NCBI GenBank assembly: GCA_937998305.1
Contig: CALLDL010000047.1
Coordinates: 1-54,296 of the forward strand
DNA from: an uncultured Desulfobacterales bacterium
GTDB lineage: Bacteria; Desulfobacterota; Desulfobacteria; Desulfobacterales; UBA11574
Reading direction: 5' to 3'
Length of the DNA: 54,296 nucleotides
Position numbers and translations under genes: made by a program. How positions within the stretch are numbered: the stretch's first letter is position 1; each line of letters starts with the position of its first letter. Shown here piece after piece: positions 1 to 8,704 of this stretch. The notes under the pieces are model-generated. The model worked only from the letters and a program-made list of their open reading frames with translations, was not told where the DNA came from and searched no databases.

Positions 1-572
1 TTGGCCAGCACTTTACCGGCCTCATAGGCTTCTTCAAGATATTCCGGATACTTTAAAACATCATCTTCAAATTCCAGCCTTCGATACAAAAGCGAATTAA
101 AAAGCTCCATGTCCAATACATCGAAAAAATATTTGACCGTCAAAAGGACTCCATCAAAAAGTTTTTTGCCTTTCGTTGCCCCGACGGAAATAAAGAGGCC
201 CTTTCGTTTAGCCTCCCATTGACCGAAAGGAACCTTATCGATCCAATATTTTTTCACCCACAGCGACTGACATCGATCCATTAAAATTTTCGTGTGTGCA
301 CTCACCGTATAAAAGAAAATGGGACTGGCAAGTATTAATCCTTTGGCCGACAGGATCTGATCCACAACATTGTGAAAATCGTCTTTTATGGCGCATCGCC
401 CTTCTTTTTTACAGGCGTATATTTCCAGACAAGGAGACATCTTTAAGTCCCTTAGAATGATTTCATCGACCTGGGCGCCGGCGTCAACGGCTCCCTGAAC
501 AGCATGCTTGAGCAAAGTTGCTGTATTCCCCTTCCGCCTGGGGCTTCCATAAACGGCCACAATTTGAGGCAT
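1..572 (-). CDS. Flavodoxin-like / NADPH-dependent FMN reductase family protein, 3' end outside window
   Basis: The frame is open from an ATG at 572 down to position 1, so about 190 N-terminal residues are visible and the C-terminus is missing. The start is supported by an AGGAGA ribosome binding site seven bases upstream. The N-terminus (MPQIVAVYGSPRRKGNTATL) is the phosphate-binding loop of flavodoxin-fold NAD(P)H:FMN reductases. Around residues 49-65 there are three cysteines followed by DD (C..ACKKEGRC..KDD), the arrangement seen in iron-sulfur flavoproteins and multimeric WrbA-like flavodoxins. A later SPIFFYTVSAHTK segment is the usual FMN-binding loop of this family. It probably carries electrons in the cytoplasm. 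The cluster-binding role is inferred because the cysteine spacing is not fully canonical. Confidence 0.85.
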   Translation of the reverse strand, partial: MPQIVAVYGSPRRKGNTATLLKHAVQGAVDAGAQVDEIILRDLKMSPCLEIYACKKEGRCAIKDDFHNVVDQILSAKGLILASPIFFYTVSAHTKILMDRCQSLWVKKYWIDKVPFGQWEAKRKGLFISVGATKGKKLFDGVLLTVKYFFDVLDMELFNSLLYRRLEFEDDVLKYPEYLEEAYEAGKVLA

Positions 573-593
573 TTTGTTCTCCTTTATTTATAT

Positions 594-721
594 GAAACCT
601 AAATTGAGCGATTGTCGAGTTTGCCGGAGATGCAAGGCATGAGATATGCTGCCGTTGTCTGCTACTGCAAATGTCTCATAACGCAACAGATTCGGTAAAC
701 TCGGCAAGCCCGAAGGGTTTC
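594..721. repeat. Imperfect palindromic intergenic element, copy A
   Basis: The segment folds back on itself: GAAACC at the left pairs with GGGTTTC at the right, and GAGTTTGCCG pairs almost fully with CGGTAAACTC. The loop core at 651-668, GCCGTTGTCTGCTACTGC, is 15/18 identical to the core of a second element at 46307-46324. Flanking stems differ in sequence between the copies yet still pair. It lies between the divergent flavodoxin-like gene and rarD. Function is unknown. Confidence 0.6.
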
Positions 722-965
722 AAATAGTAACATTTTTTTACCCAAATAAATCCACCCATTAGATAAGATCTATTTGCGACTTTAGCAATGTATATTTATT
801 TATAATTATTAATATCTTATAGCCCTGTTCCTATTTGAAACGCTCAGTTTAGGTGAAAGTAAAAAAGCACTTTACGCTCTTTTATTTGAATTCCTTGCTT
901 TGTGTCAAGGTGGATATTTTTTAGGGTAAACGCATTTAAATCCAAATACAGGGAGAAAGTTCCAC

Positions 966-1163
966 GACGGCGTATATCTCTTTCCAACCGACTGAAACTT
1001 GTGCTTTAGCACGCGTTAGACCGAGCCGTACCAGAGTTATAAAGAACAATTCGTCGATAGAATATTCTATTGTTTTTTTTAAGTCATAATTTCCTTCGCC
1101 TCGGTCTAACGCGTGCTAAAGCCCCTCAAACAGTCAGTCGGTTTTCAAGAGAAACACGCCGTC
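966..1163. repeat. Large imperfect inverted repeat
   Basis: The inner 23 bases of the arms are perfect reverse complements (1003-1025 and 1100-1122, containing GCTTTAGCACGCGTTAGACC). The outer parts, including GACGGCGT at 966 and ACGCCGTC at 1156-1163, match imperfectly, and the loop is about 74 bases. A further short pair, TACAGGGAG near 945 and CTCCCTGTA near 1265, suggests older decayed ends. No transposase is encoded. This could be a non-autonomous element or a very large hairpin. Apart from this element and the palindrome at 594-721, nothing gene-like is supported between 573 and 1370. Confidence 0.65.
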
Positions 1164-1370
1164 GCTTCGCTGCACCGAAATCAAATGCTTTTGTCCTGTT
1201 GTCAAGATGGATATATTTTGACATCAATTTTTAAATGGTCTATGGAGAATGATTTTCAAATTCAGCTCCCTGTATTAAAACACGTAATATTTTAGTCCTT
1301 TGAAACAAATCGACTTCAAAGAAGCGGTAATGTTTTCAAAAGGCTAAAGTGTTATAATCAAGATTACTTT

Positions 1371-2300
1371 ATGAAATACGTCAATCCTTCAAAGTCACGG
1401 CAAGAATCCTTGTCCGGCATAGTGTATGCATCTTCAGCATTTTTAATCTGGGGATTAAGTCCCATCTACTGGAAAGTGATGCGCGACATTCCAGCCTTTG
1501 AGATCATTATGCATCGAGTGATCTGGTCCTTTCTCTTTCTCCTTTTTGTACTTGTATTCCGGAGGCACTGGAATGAGTTCATGGCGGCCGTAAAAAAGCC
1601 GCGGACCTTCGTGATCCTGATCCCCACAACGATACTTCTTGGATACAACTGGTTCATCTACATCTGGGCTGTCAACAATGAACACATCCTCCAGGCAAGT
1701 CTTGGATACTTTATCAACCCGCTGATCAATGTTCTATTGGGGATGGTTTTTCTAAAGGAGCGATTGAGACGCATGCAGACGGTGTCTTTGGCACTGGCCG
1801 CAATCGCGGTACTATACCTAACCTTTTATTACGGAGAATTTCCATGGATAGCCCTGTCCCTTGCCTTTGCTTTCGGATTTTATGGCCTGATCCGAAAAGT
1901 GACCCCTGTCAGTTCCCTGGTGGGCCTATTTATAGAGATGCTCCTTCTTTCAGGCCCTGCCCTGGCTTATATCTTATTTCTTCACAGTAAAGGTATCGGA
2001 GCCTTATTTCGCATCAGTATCAAGATCGACCTTTTCCTTATGGGGACCGCTTTTCTTACAGCCTTTCCACTGCTTCTTTTTACACTGGGTACGAGGCGGC
2101 TGAATCTTTCCACTGTCGGTTTTTTGCAGTATATCGCACCAAGCTGCATGTTTCTTTTGGGTGTCTTTTTGTACAACGAGCCACTTTCAAGTGCCCAGAT
2201 ATTCGCTTTTGTTTTTATATGGACAGCCCTGTTTATCTATTCCACAGACGCTGCAAGGTATTATCGACTGACCAAAAATCTACCTGGTGTCCATCCATAA
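1371..2300 (+). CDS. rarD: RarD/EamA-family transporter
   Basis: This 309-residue protein has about ten hydrophobic segments and matches RarD-type members of the EamA drug/metabolite transporter superfamily. The N-terminal SAFLIWGLSPIYWK, the MHRVIWS motif and the NWFIYIWAVN...LQASLGYFINP stretch are characteristic. It is an inner-membrane permease of unknown substrate; E. coli RarD gave the name chloramphenicol-sensitive protein. Its last four residues (GVHP) and stop are provided by an inserted inverted-repeat element at 2287-2427. If the element and one copy of its 6-bp target duplication are removed, the frame reads on as PDLNI and stops. The change only affects the extreme C-terminus, so the protein is probably functional. 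Confidence 0.9.
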   Translation: MKYVNPSKSRQESLSGIVYASSAFLIWGLSPIYWKVMRDIPAFEIIMHRVIWSFLFLLFVLVFRRHWNEFMAAVKKPRTFVILIPTTILLGYNWFIYIWAVNNEHILQASLGYFINPLINVLLGMVFLKERLRRMQTVSLALAAIAVLYLTFYYGEFPWIALSLAFAFGFYGLIRKVTPVSSLVGLFIEMLLLSGPALAYILFLHSKGIGALFRISIKIDLFLMGTAFLTAFPLLLFTLGTRRLNLSTVGFLQYIAPSCMFLLGVFLYNEPLSSAQIFAFVFIWTALFIYSTDAARYYRLTKNLPGVHP

Positions 2301-2427
2301 ATGGTCTTTTTGCCCAATCTCTGCGTTATGCTCAAAAAATAATCCTCAGAATATCAACTATATGCCTGCGGTTATTTTTTTCGCATGCCTTGATCTTGAA
2401 AAAAAATCCTCATTTATGGATGGACAC
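2287..2427 (+). mobile_element. MITE-like element 1 with 17-bp terminal inverted repeats, inserted in the rarD 3' end
   Basis: The 141-bp element begins GTGTCCATCCATAAATG and ends with its reverse complement. It is flanked by a perfect 6-bp direct repeat TACCTG (2281-2286 and 2428-2433), as expected of a target-site duplication. No coding sequence fits inside it. A related, longer copy in the opposite orientation lies at 35221-35438. Confidence 0.85.
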
Positions 2428-2433
2428 TACCTG

Positions 2434-2736
2434 ATCTAAATATTTGAGAGTTCGGGGACTTTTTATTGTAAACACTTATATATCAGCCTACGCCTCGGAG
2501 AACGGAATGGATAATCTTTTTTAAAAAGCGTGTACTGTTTGAGTGGTTTAGGGATCGTTAGAAAGAACAGACGCATACCGAAACATTTAAACAGCAAGAA
2601 GTTGTTTGTTCTATAGCGATTCCCTTAAATATGTTCCGATTGAATCTTTTCCTGTAACAATTTGCTGTAAGCTGCCGGATGATTTCGTTTGCCGGGTTGA
2701 CGCGGAAACGGAATTTAGGATAAACTTTGCGATCTG
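2434..2736. other. Intergenic stretch, nothing recognised
   Basis: About 300 bases between the repeat element and the HAD gene. Short open frames here have no family resemblance. No convincing sigma-70 or sigma-54 promoter or terminator was seen. Confidence 0.5.
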
Positions 2737-3495
2737 TTGAAGGCCATTCTGTTTGATTTAGACAATACACTGATTTTATTTAACGAAGCCAGGTTCTACC
2801 AGGGGTACTTCCGAAAGATAGAAAAACTGTTTACAGACATTATGCCCGCGGATAAATTCGTGGACCGGCTGATCAGCGCAACCCGTGCCCTGGTGCAAAA
2901 CAACGGTGAAATGACGAATGCTGAATACTTCATGGCGGTTTTCGCCCAAGATCACAAGGACCGGCGTGAAGAACTGTGGAACCGGTTTTTGTATTTTTAC
3001 GAGACCGAGTACGACAATCTTGAAGCCAATTTTACGCTGCCGGATCATTTGTATGAAACCATGAACGAAATTGTTCAGACCGGTTTAAAAATGGTGCTGG
3101 CTTCCAACCCGATTTTCCCCTTTGATGTCCAAATGAAGCGTCTGGCCTGGGCCAAATTGGACCATTTGCCATTCGACCTGGTGACCCACATCGAGAACAT
3201 GTCCTTTTGTAAACCCAGAATCGAGTATTACCTGGAAATCAGTCAAATAATCGGTGAACCCCCCGAAACCTGCATGATGGTCGGCAACGACCCCGTCAAT
3301 GACCTGACTGCGGCACATATTGGAATGAAAACCTATTTAACCGATGACAGCAAAGGTGCCGGCAGGGTAAGTGTGGATACCCGTGAAACTTTGCAAACGC
3401 TTCAACTCGCAGATATCCCGGACCCGGACTTCAAGGGTCCCCTTTCAAAAGTGCCCGAGGCTGTTTCGGCGTTATGCCGAATGTTGCGGGAATGA
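2737..3495 (+). CDS. HAD-superfamily hydrolase
   Basis: This 252-residue cytoplasmic protein carries the four HAD motifs in order. Motif I is FDLDNTL near the N-terminus with the nucleophilic and acid/base aspartates. Motif II is the Ser of LASNP (about residue 125). Motif III is the Lys of FCKP (about 158), and motif IV is VGNDPVNDL (about 187). A helical cap follows motif I, as in the phosphoglycolate phosphatase/haloacid dehalogenase subgroup. The frame is closed by a TAG at 2716-2718, so the start must be TTG at 2737 or CTG at 2734; neither has a strong ribosome binding site, suggesting weak translation. The substrate cannot be read from sequence. Confidence 0.85.
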   Translation: MKAILFDLDNTLILFNEARFYQGYFRKIEKLFTDIMPADKFVDRLISATRALVQNNGEMTNAEYFMAVFAQDHKDRREELWNRFLYFYETEYDNLEANFTLPDHLYETMNEIVQTGLKMVLASNPIFPFDVQMKRLAWAKLDHLPFDLVTHIENMSFCKPRIEYYLEISQIIGEPPETCMMVGNDPVNDLTAAHIGMKTYLTDDSKGAGRVSVDTRETLQTLQLADIPDPDFKGPLSKVPEAVSALCRMLRE

Positions 3496-3726
3496 TCAAC
3501 TTACCTTCATGGTAAGTGTTCACGGTCCTCCCCCGCTTCACTCCGGTGCCTACGTGTCTGGTCATTTCAAATGACTTAGCAGCCATAATTTTTAGACAGC
3601 TACTGTCCAAATTGTGCAATTAATTTCACAATTCCTAGATGTTTTTTTACTCAATATCGCACCCCGCTCTCTTGTAAAACAACATAACTATTTATAATAT
3701 ATCACATTATTTTATATTGTTTCATC

Positions 3727-3742
3727 TGGCATAGCTTTTGCT
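3727..3742 (+). promoter_or_regulatory. Sigma-54 (-24/-12) promoter candidate upstream of the GT4 gene
   Basis: TGGCATAGCTTTTGCT matches the sigma-54 consensus TGGCAC-N5-TTGCA, with the GG and GC dinucleotides at the required distance. It lies 105 bases before the GT4 start, leaving a leader of roughly 90 nucleotides. The region 3496-3846 is otherwise AT-rich with no gene. Confidence 0.6.
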
Positions 3743-3846
3743 ATAATTAGCTATACTTTTACAGCCAGATCATAGTGTAACCATGCAGACTGTTATAGAT
3801 ATCTATAATATCAAATAAATTTATAATGTTTCTATGGGGGCGTTAA

Positions 3847-5226
3847 ATGAAGGGTAAAAACGTCGGCTTTGTTTCAACACGGCTTGCTGGAATCGACGGT
3901 GTTTCTTTGGAAGCCAGCAAGTGGGCGGAAGTCCTAGAGCAAAATGGACACAACTGTTTCTGGTTTGCCGGTGAATTGGATCGGAATCCTGAAAAGAGTT
4001 TTCTTGAACCCAAAGCTCATTTTCAACACACTCAAAACCAATGGATCAATTCACAGATATTTGGGGAAACAGGGAGAAAGCACACCATTACCGAATTGAT
4101 ACATGCCTTGAGATCTCACTTAAAAATTCAGCTTTATAATTTTATCAATCAGTTTCATATTGACCTTTTAATCGTCGAAAATGCCCTGACCATACCTCTT
4201 AACATTTCTTTGGGACTTGCTCTGGCGGAAACAATAGCGGAAACAGAAATCCCCACCATTGCCCACCATCATGATTTCTACTGGGAAAGGGACAGGTTCT
4301 CGGTCAATGCTGTGAGCGATTATCTGCGAACGGCATTTCCACCAAATATACCCAGCATCCGGCACGTGGTCATCAATTCCGAAGCTTTGGAACAGATGGC
4401 TTTACGTACGGGAATCTCTTCGATCATTGTTCCAAACGTTTTGGATTTCGATCATCCACCTGTTGTGGATGAAAAAAGGGTTATAGCGTTTCGAAAGAGC
4501 ATTGGTTTAAATCCTGATGATAAAATTGTTTTACAGCCCACACGCATCATCCAGCGAAAAGGTATAGAGCAAGCCATTGAACTGGTGAAGGAGCTGAAAG
4601 ACCCTCGTTATAAATTGGTTGTATCTCACGAAGCCGGTGATGAGGGTTTTGAATACGCACAGTGGCTCAAAGACTATGCCTTGGAACACGGGGTAGACCT
4701 TCGCATGTTAACGACACAAATTTCAGATCCCTGGAATGGAAATGGAAATTATCAAACAGAATATACACTATGGGACATCTATCCTTGTGCAGATTTTATC
4801 ACATATCCCAGCGTCTGCGAAGGATTCGGCAATGCGTTTATTGAAGCCGTTTATTTTAAAAAACCGATATTGGTCAATCGATATGCCACATTTATCAGAG
4901 ATATAGAGCCTAAAGGTTTTGAACTGATTGTTATGGATGGATTTCTCACAAAAAACACCGTTCACAAAACAAAAGAAATTATTGAATCTCCTGAACTTAA
5001 AGAAAAGATGGTAAATACAAACTACGAAGTCGCTTCCCGTCACTATTCGTATTCCGTTCTTAGCGATCAGTTGAATACAATCATAAAGGGCTTCTCTTTT
5101 GGGCTGGAACAGCCAATATCCAAAAAATTATCTGACTCACAACATGTCATCTATTTAAAAAGAGGCTCATCTCCAGTTCAGTATGATCGGTCGATGCATA
5201 AAGTCACTGTTGATGTGTCCGAGTAA
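3847..5226 (+). CDS. GT-B fold glycosyltransferase, family 4-like
   Basis: This 459-residue protein begins VGFVSTRLAGIDGVSLEA, the acceptor-side glycine loop of GT4-type enzymes. About residues 210-235 hold PDDKIVLQPTRIIQRKGI, the start of the nucleotide-sugar-binding domain. About residues 322-334 hold CEGFGNAFIEA, the E-x7-E motif. It should transfer a sugar from a nucleotide-sugar donor to a lipid, polysaccharide or small acceptor at the cytoplasmic face. A GGGGG ribosome binding site precedes the ATG. A sigma-54 promoter candidate lies upstream, suggesting regulation by an enhancer-binding protein. The last codon and stop fall at the edge of a ~240-bp direct repeat. The downstream ATPase/TPR and LysM genes suggest a surface polysaccharide context, which is inferred. 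Confidence 0.85.
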   Translation: MKGKNVGFVSTRLAGIDGVSLEASKWAEVLEQNGHNCFWFAGELDRNPEKSFLEPKAHFQHTQNQWINSQIFGETGRKHTITELIHALRSHLKIQLYNFINQFHIDLLIVENALTIPLNISLGLALAETIAETEIPTIAHHHDFYWERDRFSVNAVSDYLRTAFPPNIPSIRHVVINSEALEQMALRTGISSIIVPNVLDFDHPPVVDEKRVIAFRKSIGLNPDDKIVLQPTRIIQRKGIEQAIELVKELKDPRYKLVVSHEAGDEGFEYAQWLKDYALEHGVDLRMLTTQISDPWNGNGNYQTEYTLWDIYPCADFITYPSVCEGFGNAFIEAVYFKKPILVNRYATFIRDIEPKGFELIVMDGFLTKNTVHKTKEIIESPELKEKMVNTNYEVASRHYSYSVLSDQLNTIIKGFSFGLEQPISKKLSDSQHVIYLKRGSSPVQYDRSMHKVTVDVSE

Positions 5227-5464
5227 AGAATTCTGGCCCAAAGGACCAGGCTTTGGTTTGCCCCTGAAAGGGGCTGTTTTACTCAAAACCGTAGAAGTTA
5301 AAAGTGTCTATCTCTGGTTAGTCCCGCAATGCGGGATTAGCCAGTTGGCCGGTATTAAATTACGGGCAAACCGGCATAACGGGCCGACGGACACAACCTT
5401 TTTTAACTATAGCTCACTTCAAACTCTTGCAGCGATTCTTCAGGCAGAGCCGGAGAACTCTGAC
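5221..5464 (+). repeat. ~244-bp direct repeat, copy 1
   Basis: This copy is nearly identical to 8309-8549. It starts at GAGTAAAGAATTCTGG, overlapping the stop codon of the GT4 gene, and contains several hairpins. One is GCCCCTGAAAGGGGC followed by TGTTTT, which resembles an intrinsic terminator. A variable hairpin is GTCCCGCAATGCGGGAT, and another is GCCGGT...ACCGGC. The variable hairpin is replaced by a different palindrome in copy 2. A spurious open frame crosses it. About 90 bases of unrecognised sequence follow before the next gene. Confidence 0.85.
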
Positions 5465-5552
5465 TCCCGCAATGTGGGACAGGCAAGGCCCATCGAAGAT
5501 TCCGCCTTGGCGGGGAAGGACCAGTTTTTTCAAGACTAAATAAAATTAAAAT

Positions 5553-7703
5553 ATGTATCGATCTCATTACAGTCTTAATAAAAAACCTTTCCAGTTAAGC
5601 ACAGATCCAAAATTTCTTTGGCTCGGCGAGAAGCACAAGGAAGCGCTGGCAACTTTAAAATATGGCGTCGTCGATCAAAAGGGATTTCTGCTTGTTTCCG
5701 GAGACGTGGGCACGGGCAAGACAACATTGATCAATGCATTGTTGGAAGGTATCGAAGAAGATACGCTGGTGGCAAACATAACAGACCCAGCGTTGGATCT
5801 CGTTGAATTCTTTAATTTTGTTGCATTATCATTCAATATTCCCAAAAAATTTGACAGTAAAATAGATTTTATTGTTTATTTCAGTCAATTTTTAAAAAAA
5901 GTATATTCGGAAAATAAAAATGTTCTGCTTATCATAGACGAGGCTCACCGCTTATCAAAAGAAGTTCTTGAACATATTCGGCTTTTATCCAACATAGAGC
6001 TCCCGGAAGAAAAACTCATCAACATATTCTTTGTGGGCCAAAATGAAATAAATCAAACCTTGGCGTTGCCTGAATGTCGCGCCCTTCGGCAAAGAATCAG
6101 TTTGGTTTATCAGATTGAGCCCTTGTCAGAAAATGAAACTTTGGCATACATCAAACACCGATTGAAAGTCGCCGGGACTGAAAAAAACATTTTCACTCAA
6201 AATGCCGTTCGAGAGATATATCATTTTTCCAAGGGTTACCCGCGTCTTATAAACACCATTTGCGATCATGCTCTATTAACAGGGTATGCCCGGGATTTGA
6301 AAAAAATCACCCCGGACGTTATCCAAGAATGTGCTCAACAATTCAATTCCATAGGCGAAACTCGGAACAACAACCATTCAATGTCCCATGAGCAACATCA
6401 TCCAGAATGCCGATCCCATTCTGTAACGTGTCCGTTTTTAAAAGATATAGCCGAGGAAGCAGCATCGTCTGAAAACACAGGAACTCGGATTTTCATATTA
6501 CCTCAAACCGAAAGCAGCCGGAAATACGTAAACGATAGAGAAGAACCTCAGAATAATACCGCTGATGGTTCTAAAGTGTCTATTGTAACAGGATTGCGAA
6601 AAAGAAAGTTTTCCTGGACGCCAGTTGTATCTTTTGCAACACGGATGCGAAAAGGACTGTTTTCCCTGGCATCTGCTGCCGTGCCTTTCATAAAACGCAT
6701 GCAAAAAAAACTGTCTTCCTGGGTTTCTGCTGCCGTGCCTTTTACAAAGCGTATGCAAAAAAAACTGTTTACCCAGGTTTCTGCTGCCGTGCCTTTTATA
6801 AAACGTATGCAAAAAAAACTGTCTTCCCGAGCTTCTGCTGTATCTTTACCAACACTTCTTCGAAAAAAACGGTTTTTCTGGACGTCTGCTGTATCTTTAA
6901 CGGTTTTGATCCTGGTCATTACAGGTCTTTATCAGAAAGCGTTGACAACGAAAAACAATCCACCCAAACCGACAGCACTTGCTCTCAAAACAACGGCATC
7001 ATCTCCAGACAAACCCGAAGGTCATTTAACCTCACATAACGTCCAAATAAAAGCACCCAAAATCACACCGGATCACCCAGTAAAAACACCATCACCCCAA
7101 AAAACCAAAATATCGAAACCCAATGAATTTGAACAGGCTAAAACAGCACTGCACAATAAGAATTTTAACCGAGCAATTGAATTGTTTGAGCAGGTCATCG
7201 CACAAAACCCAACAAATGAGCCAACAATTAAGATGTACTACTCAAAGGCGTTGCTAGGACAGGCGGACAGTGTCTTTACAAAAAACCCTGGCAAAGCCGA
7301 GATATTACTGTCCAAGGCGCTTGAGGCTGATCCTGAAAATGCTGAAGCCTACTTTGATTTAGGAAAGCTTTACACAAAATCAAAAGATTACCCAAAAGCC
7401 ATAAAAGCCTATCAAAAAGCTGCAAATCTAGGCTACCGTCCTTCGGATGCATTTTATAATCTTGGCTTTATCTATGCATCAACCAAAGATCTTGCAAATG
7501 CCGAAAAGATGTTTCTTCATGTCGTAGATTTAAAACCGCCCTATCTCGACAAAGTGCTATTTAATCTTGCTGTGGTCCAACAAAAACAGGGGAAAAAACA
7601 GCAATGCATCGAAAATCTTGAAAAAGCTATGATAAACAACCCCAAGAATCAAAGGGCACAACAATACCTGAATCAGCTAAAAAAGTATAAGGGAGTGTCA
7701 TAA
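5553..7703 (+). CDS. ExeA/GspA-like AAA ATPase with membrane anchor and C-terminal TPR domain
   Basis: This 716-residue protein starts YRSHYSLNKKPFQLSTDPKF, the typical opening of ExeA-type secretion ATPases. Walker A is SGDVGTGKTTL (about residues 50-60) and Walker B is VLLIIDEAHRL (about 124-134), followed by a winged lid region to about 270. Residues 346-450 are basic and contain a tandem 18-residue repeat (SAAVPFIKRMQKKLSSWV and variants), leading into one membrane segment (about 445-463). The periplasmic C-terminus (about 520-716) holds TPR repeats. In ExeA/GspA systems such ATPases couple ATP hydrolysis to assembly through the cell wall; related proteins sit in exopolysaccharide loci. 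The next gene encodes a LysM lipoprotein two bases downstream, fitting a cell-wall-spanning complex. Substrate and partner are not known. Confidence 0.85.
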   Translation: MYRSHYSLNKKPFQLSTDPKFLWLGEKHKEALATLKYGVVDQKGFLLVSGDVGTGKTTLINALLEGIEEDTLVANITDPALDLVEFFNFVALSFNIPKKFDSKIDFIVYFSQFLKKVYSENKNVLLIIDEAHRLSKEVLEHIRLLSNIELPEEKLINIFFVGQNEINQTLALPECRALRQRISLVYQIEPLSENETLAYIKHRLKVAGTEKNIFTQNAVREIYHFSKGYPRLINTICDHALLTGYARDLKKITPDVIQECAQQFNSIGETRNNNHSMSHEQHHPECRSHSVTCPFLKDIAEEAASSENTGTRIFILPQTESSRKYVNDREEPQNNTADGSKVSIVTGLRKRKFSWTPVVSFATRMRKGLFSLASAAVPFIKRMQKKLSSWVSAAVPFTKRMQKKLFTQVSAAVPFIKRMQKKLSSRASAVSLPTLLRKKRFFWTSAVSLTVLILVITGLYQKALTTKNNPPKPTALALKTTASSPDKPEGHLTSHNVQIKAPKITPDHPVKTPSPQKTKISKPNEFEQAKTALHNKNFNRAIELFEQVIAQNPTNEPTIKMYYSKALLGQADSVFTKNPGKAEILLSKALEADPENAEAYFDLGKLYTKSKDYPKAIKAYQKAANLGYRPSDAFYNLGFIYASTKDLANAEKMFLHVVDLKPPYLDKVLFNLAVVQQKQGKKQQCIENLEKAMINNPKNQRAQQYLNQLKKYKGVS
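6672..6888 (+). repeat. 54-bp in-frame tandem repeat in the ATPase/TPR gene
   Basis: TCTGCTG recurs at 6672, 6726, 6780 and 6834 (54-base steps) and again at 6885 (51 bases). Each unit encodes about 18 residues with the pattern SAAVPF-x-KRMQKKL, basic and amphipathic. More diverged units appear to precede 6672. Confidence 0.85.
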
Positions 7704-7705
7704 TT

Positions 7706-8314
7706 GTGTTTGTGGAGCAGCGTAAAACAGCCCGGGTCTTGTTGGTATTATCCTTTATCTGGATCCTAAACTGTTGTGCATACCAACACCCTCCACTCCA
7801 GCCGGCACCCGAAGTGCCGCCTGCCCCTACTGAAGTCAAGCCTGAAACTCCTGTTGCAGCGCCCGATACGTCTGCTTTAGAGATACCTGCACCAGCGACG
7901 CCGGAACCCCGTTTCTATTTACACAAGGTACGCTGGCCGGAAGAAACACTCTCTCACATCGCAAAATGGTACACCGGTTCCGTTAAAAATTGGAAAGCCA
8001 TTGCCAAAGTAAATCCCGAACTGGATCCTAAAAAAATCGACACCGGCGACACCATTTCCATCCCCGAAGATCTATTGACCTCTCGCAAACCAATGCCCCT
8101 TTCCTTCATGCATTCTTCGGTCCGTAAAAAAGGCACCCCACTTTCCTCATCCAAGAAGAAATCAACACAATCCGAACCACCGAAACTGTTCGGACCCATA
8201 GAATCCGAACCGTCAATAATAGAAACAGATTCAGCAAAACTGTTTGGGCCTGTAGAAACCCAACAGCCATCAATAGAACCTGATGCAGCAAAATTGTTTG
8301 GTCCCATAGAGTGA
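7706..8314 (+). CDS. LysM-domain lipoprotein with C-terminal KLFGPIE repeats
   Basis: This 202-residue protein starts at GTG, with GGAG about ten bases upstream and only two bases after the ATPase stop, so the two genes are almost certainly co-transcribed. A hydrophobic signal ending in ILNCCAY fits a lipobox. A proline/alanine-rich linker follows (about 30-70). A LysM-like domain lies at about 72-118 (LHKVRWPEETLSHIAKWYTG ... NPELDPKKIDTGDTISIP), which binds peptidoglycan glycan strands. The tail contains three copies of KLFGP(I/V)E spaced by acidic/proline linkers. This suggests an outer-membrane-anchored, wall-binding partner of the ExeA-like ATPase, analogous to ExeB/GspB. That role is inferred. 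Confidence 0.8.
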   Translation: MFVEQRKTARVLLVLSFIWILNCCAYQHPPLQPAPEVPPAPTEVKPETPVAAPDTSALEIPAPATPEPRFYLHKVRWPEETLSHIAKWYTGSVKNWKAIAKVNPELDPKKIDTGDTISIPEDLLTSRKPMPLSFMHSSVRKKGTPLSSSKKKSTQSEPPKLFGPIESEPSIIETDSAKLFGPVETQQPSIEPDAAKLFGPIE

Positions 8315-8549
8315 AGAATTCTGGCCCAAAGGACCAGGCTTTGGTTTGCCCCTGAAAGGGGCTGTTTTACTCAAAACCGTAGAAGTTAAAAGTGTCTATC
8401 TCTGGTTAGCCGGTTAACCGGTTAGCCAGTTGGCCGGTATTAAATTACTGGAAAACCGGCATAACGGGCCGACGGGCACAACCTTTTTTAACTATAGCTC
8501 ACTTCAAACTCTTGCAGCGATTCTTCAGGCAGAGCCGGAGAACTCTGAC
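8309..8549 (+). repeat. ~241-bp direct repeat, copy 2
   Basis: This is the second copy of the repeat at 5221-5464, again beginning at GAGT and overlapping the stop codon of the upstream gene. The variable hairpin here is GCCGGTTAACCGGT, unlike copy 1, but it is still self-complementary. The remaining 155 bases to the next gene show nothing recognisable. Confidence 0.85.
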
Positions 8550-8704
8550 CTGACCCAGAGGATATAGGCTTGTGTATTCTAAGAGAGGATTTGATTTGTG
8601 TTTATTCGTGTTCATCCCCTGCCCGCCATCGCTCTCGTTCAGGCGAGGCGTACGGGGTAGTTTCCCTTATCCTCTTTCCTCTTTCTGGCTTATGGGTTCT
8701 GTTT

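Noticed and set aside
1113-1295. 60-codon ORF inside the large inverted repeat
   Set aside because: It lies within the repeat arm and has no ribosome binding site.
5221-5464. A c-di-GMP or other known riboswitch in the direct repeats
   Set aside because: Although hairpin-rich and partly similar in feel, I could not match the conserved nucleotides of a known class; position after stop codons also argues against it.
5183-5539. 118-codon ORF across direct repeat copy 1
   Set aside because: It runs through non-coding hairpin repeats, is not maintained in copy 2 and has no ribosome binding site or homologous feel.
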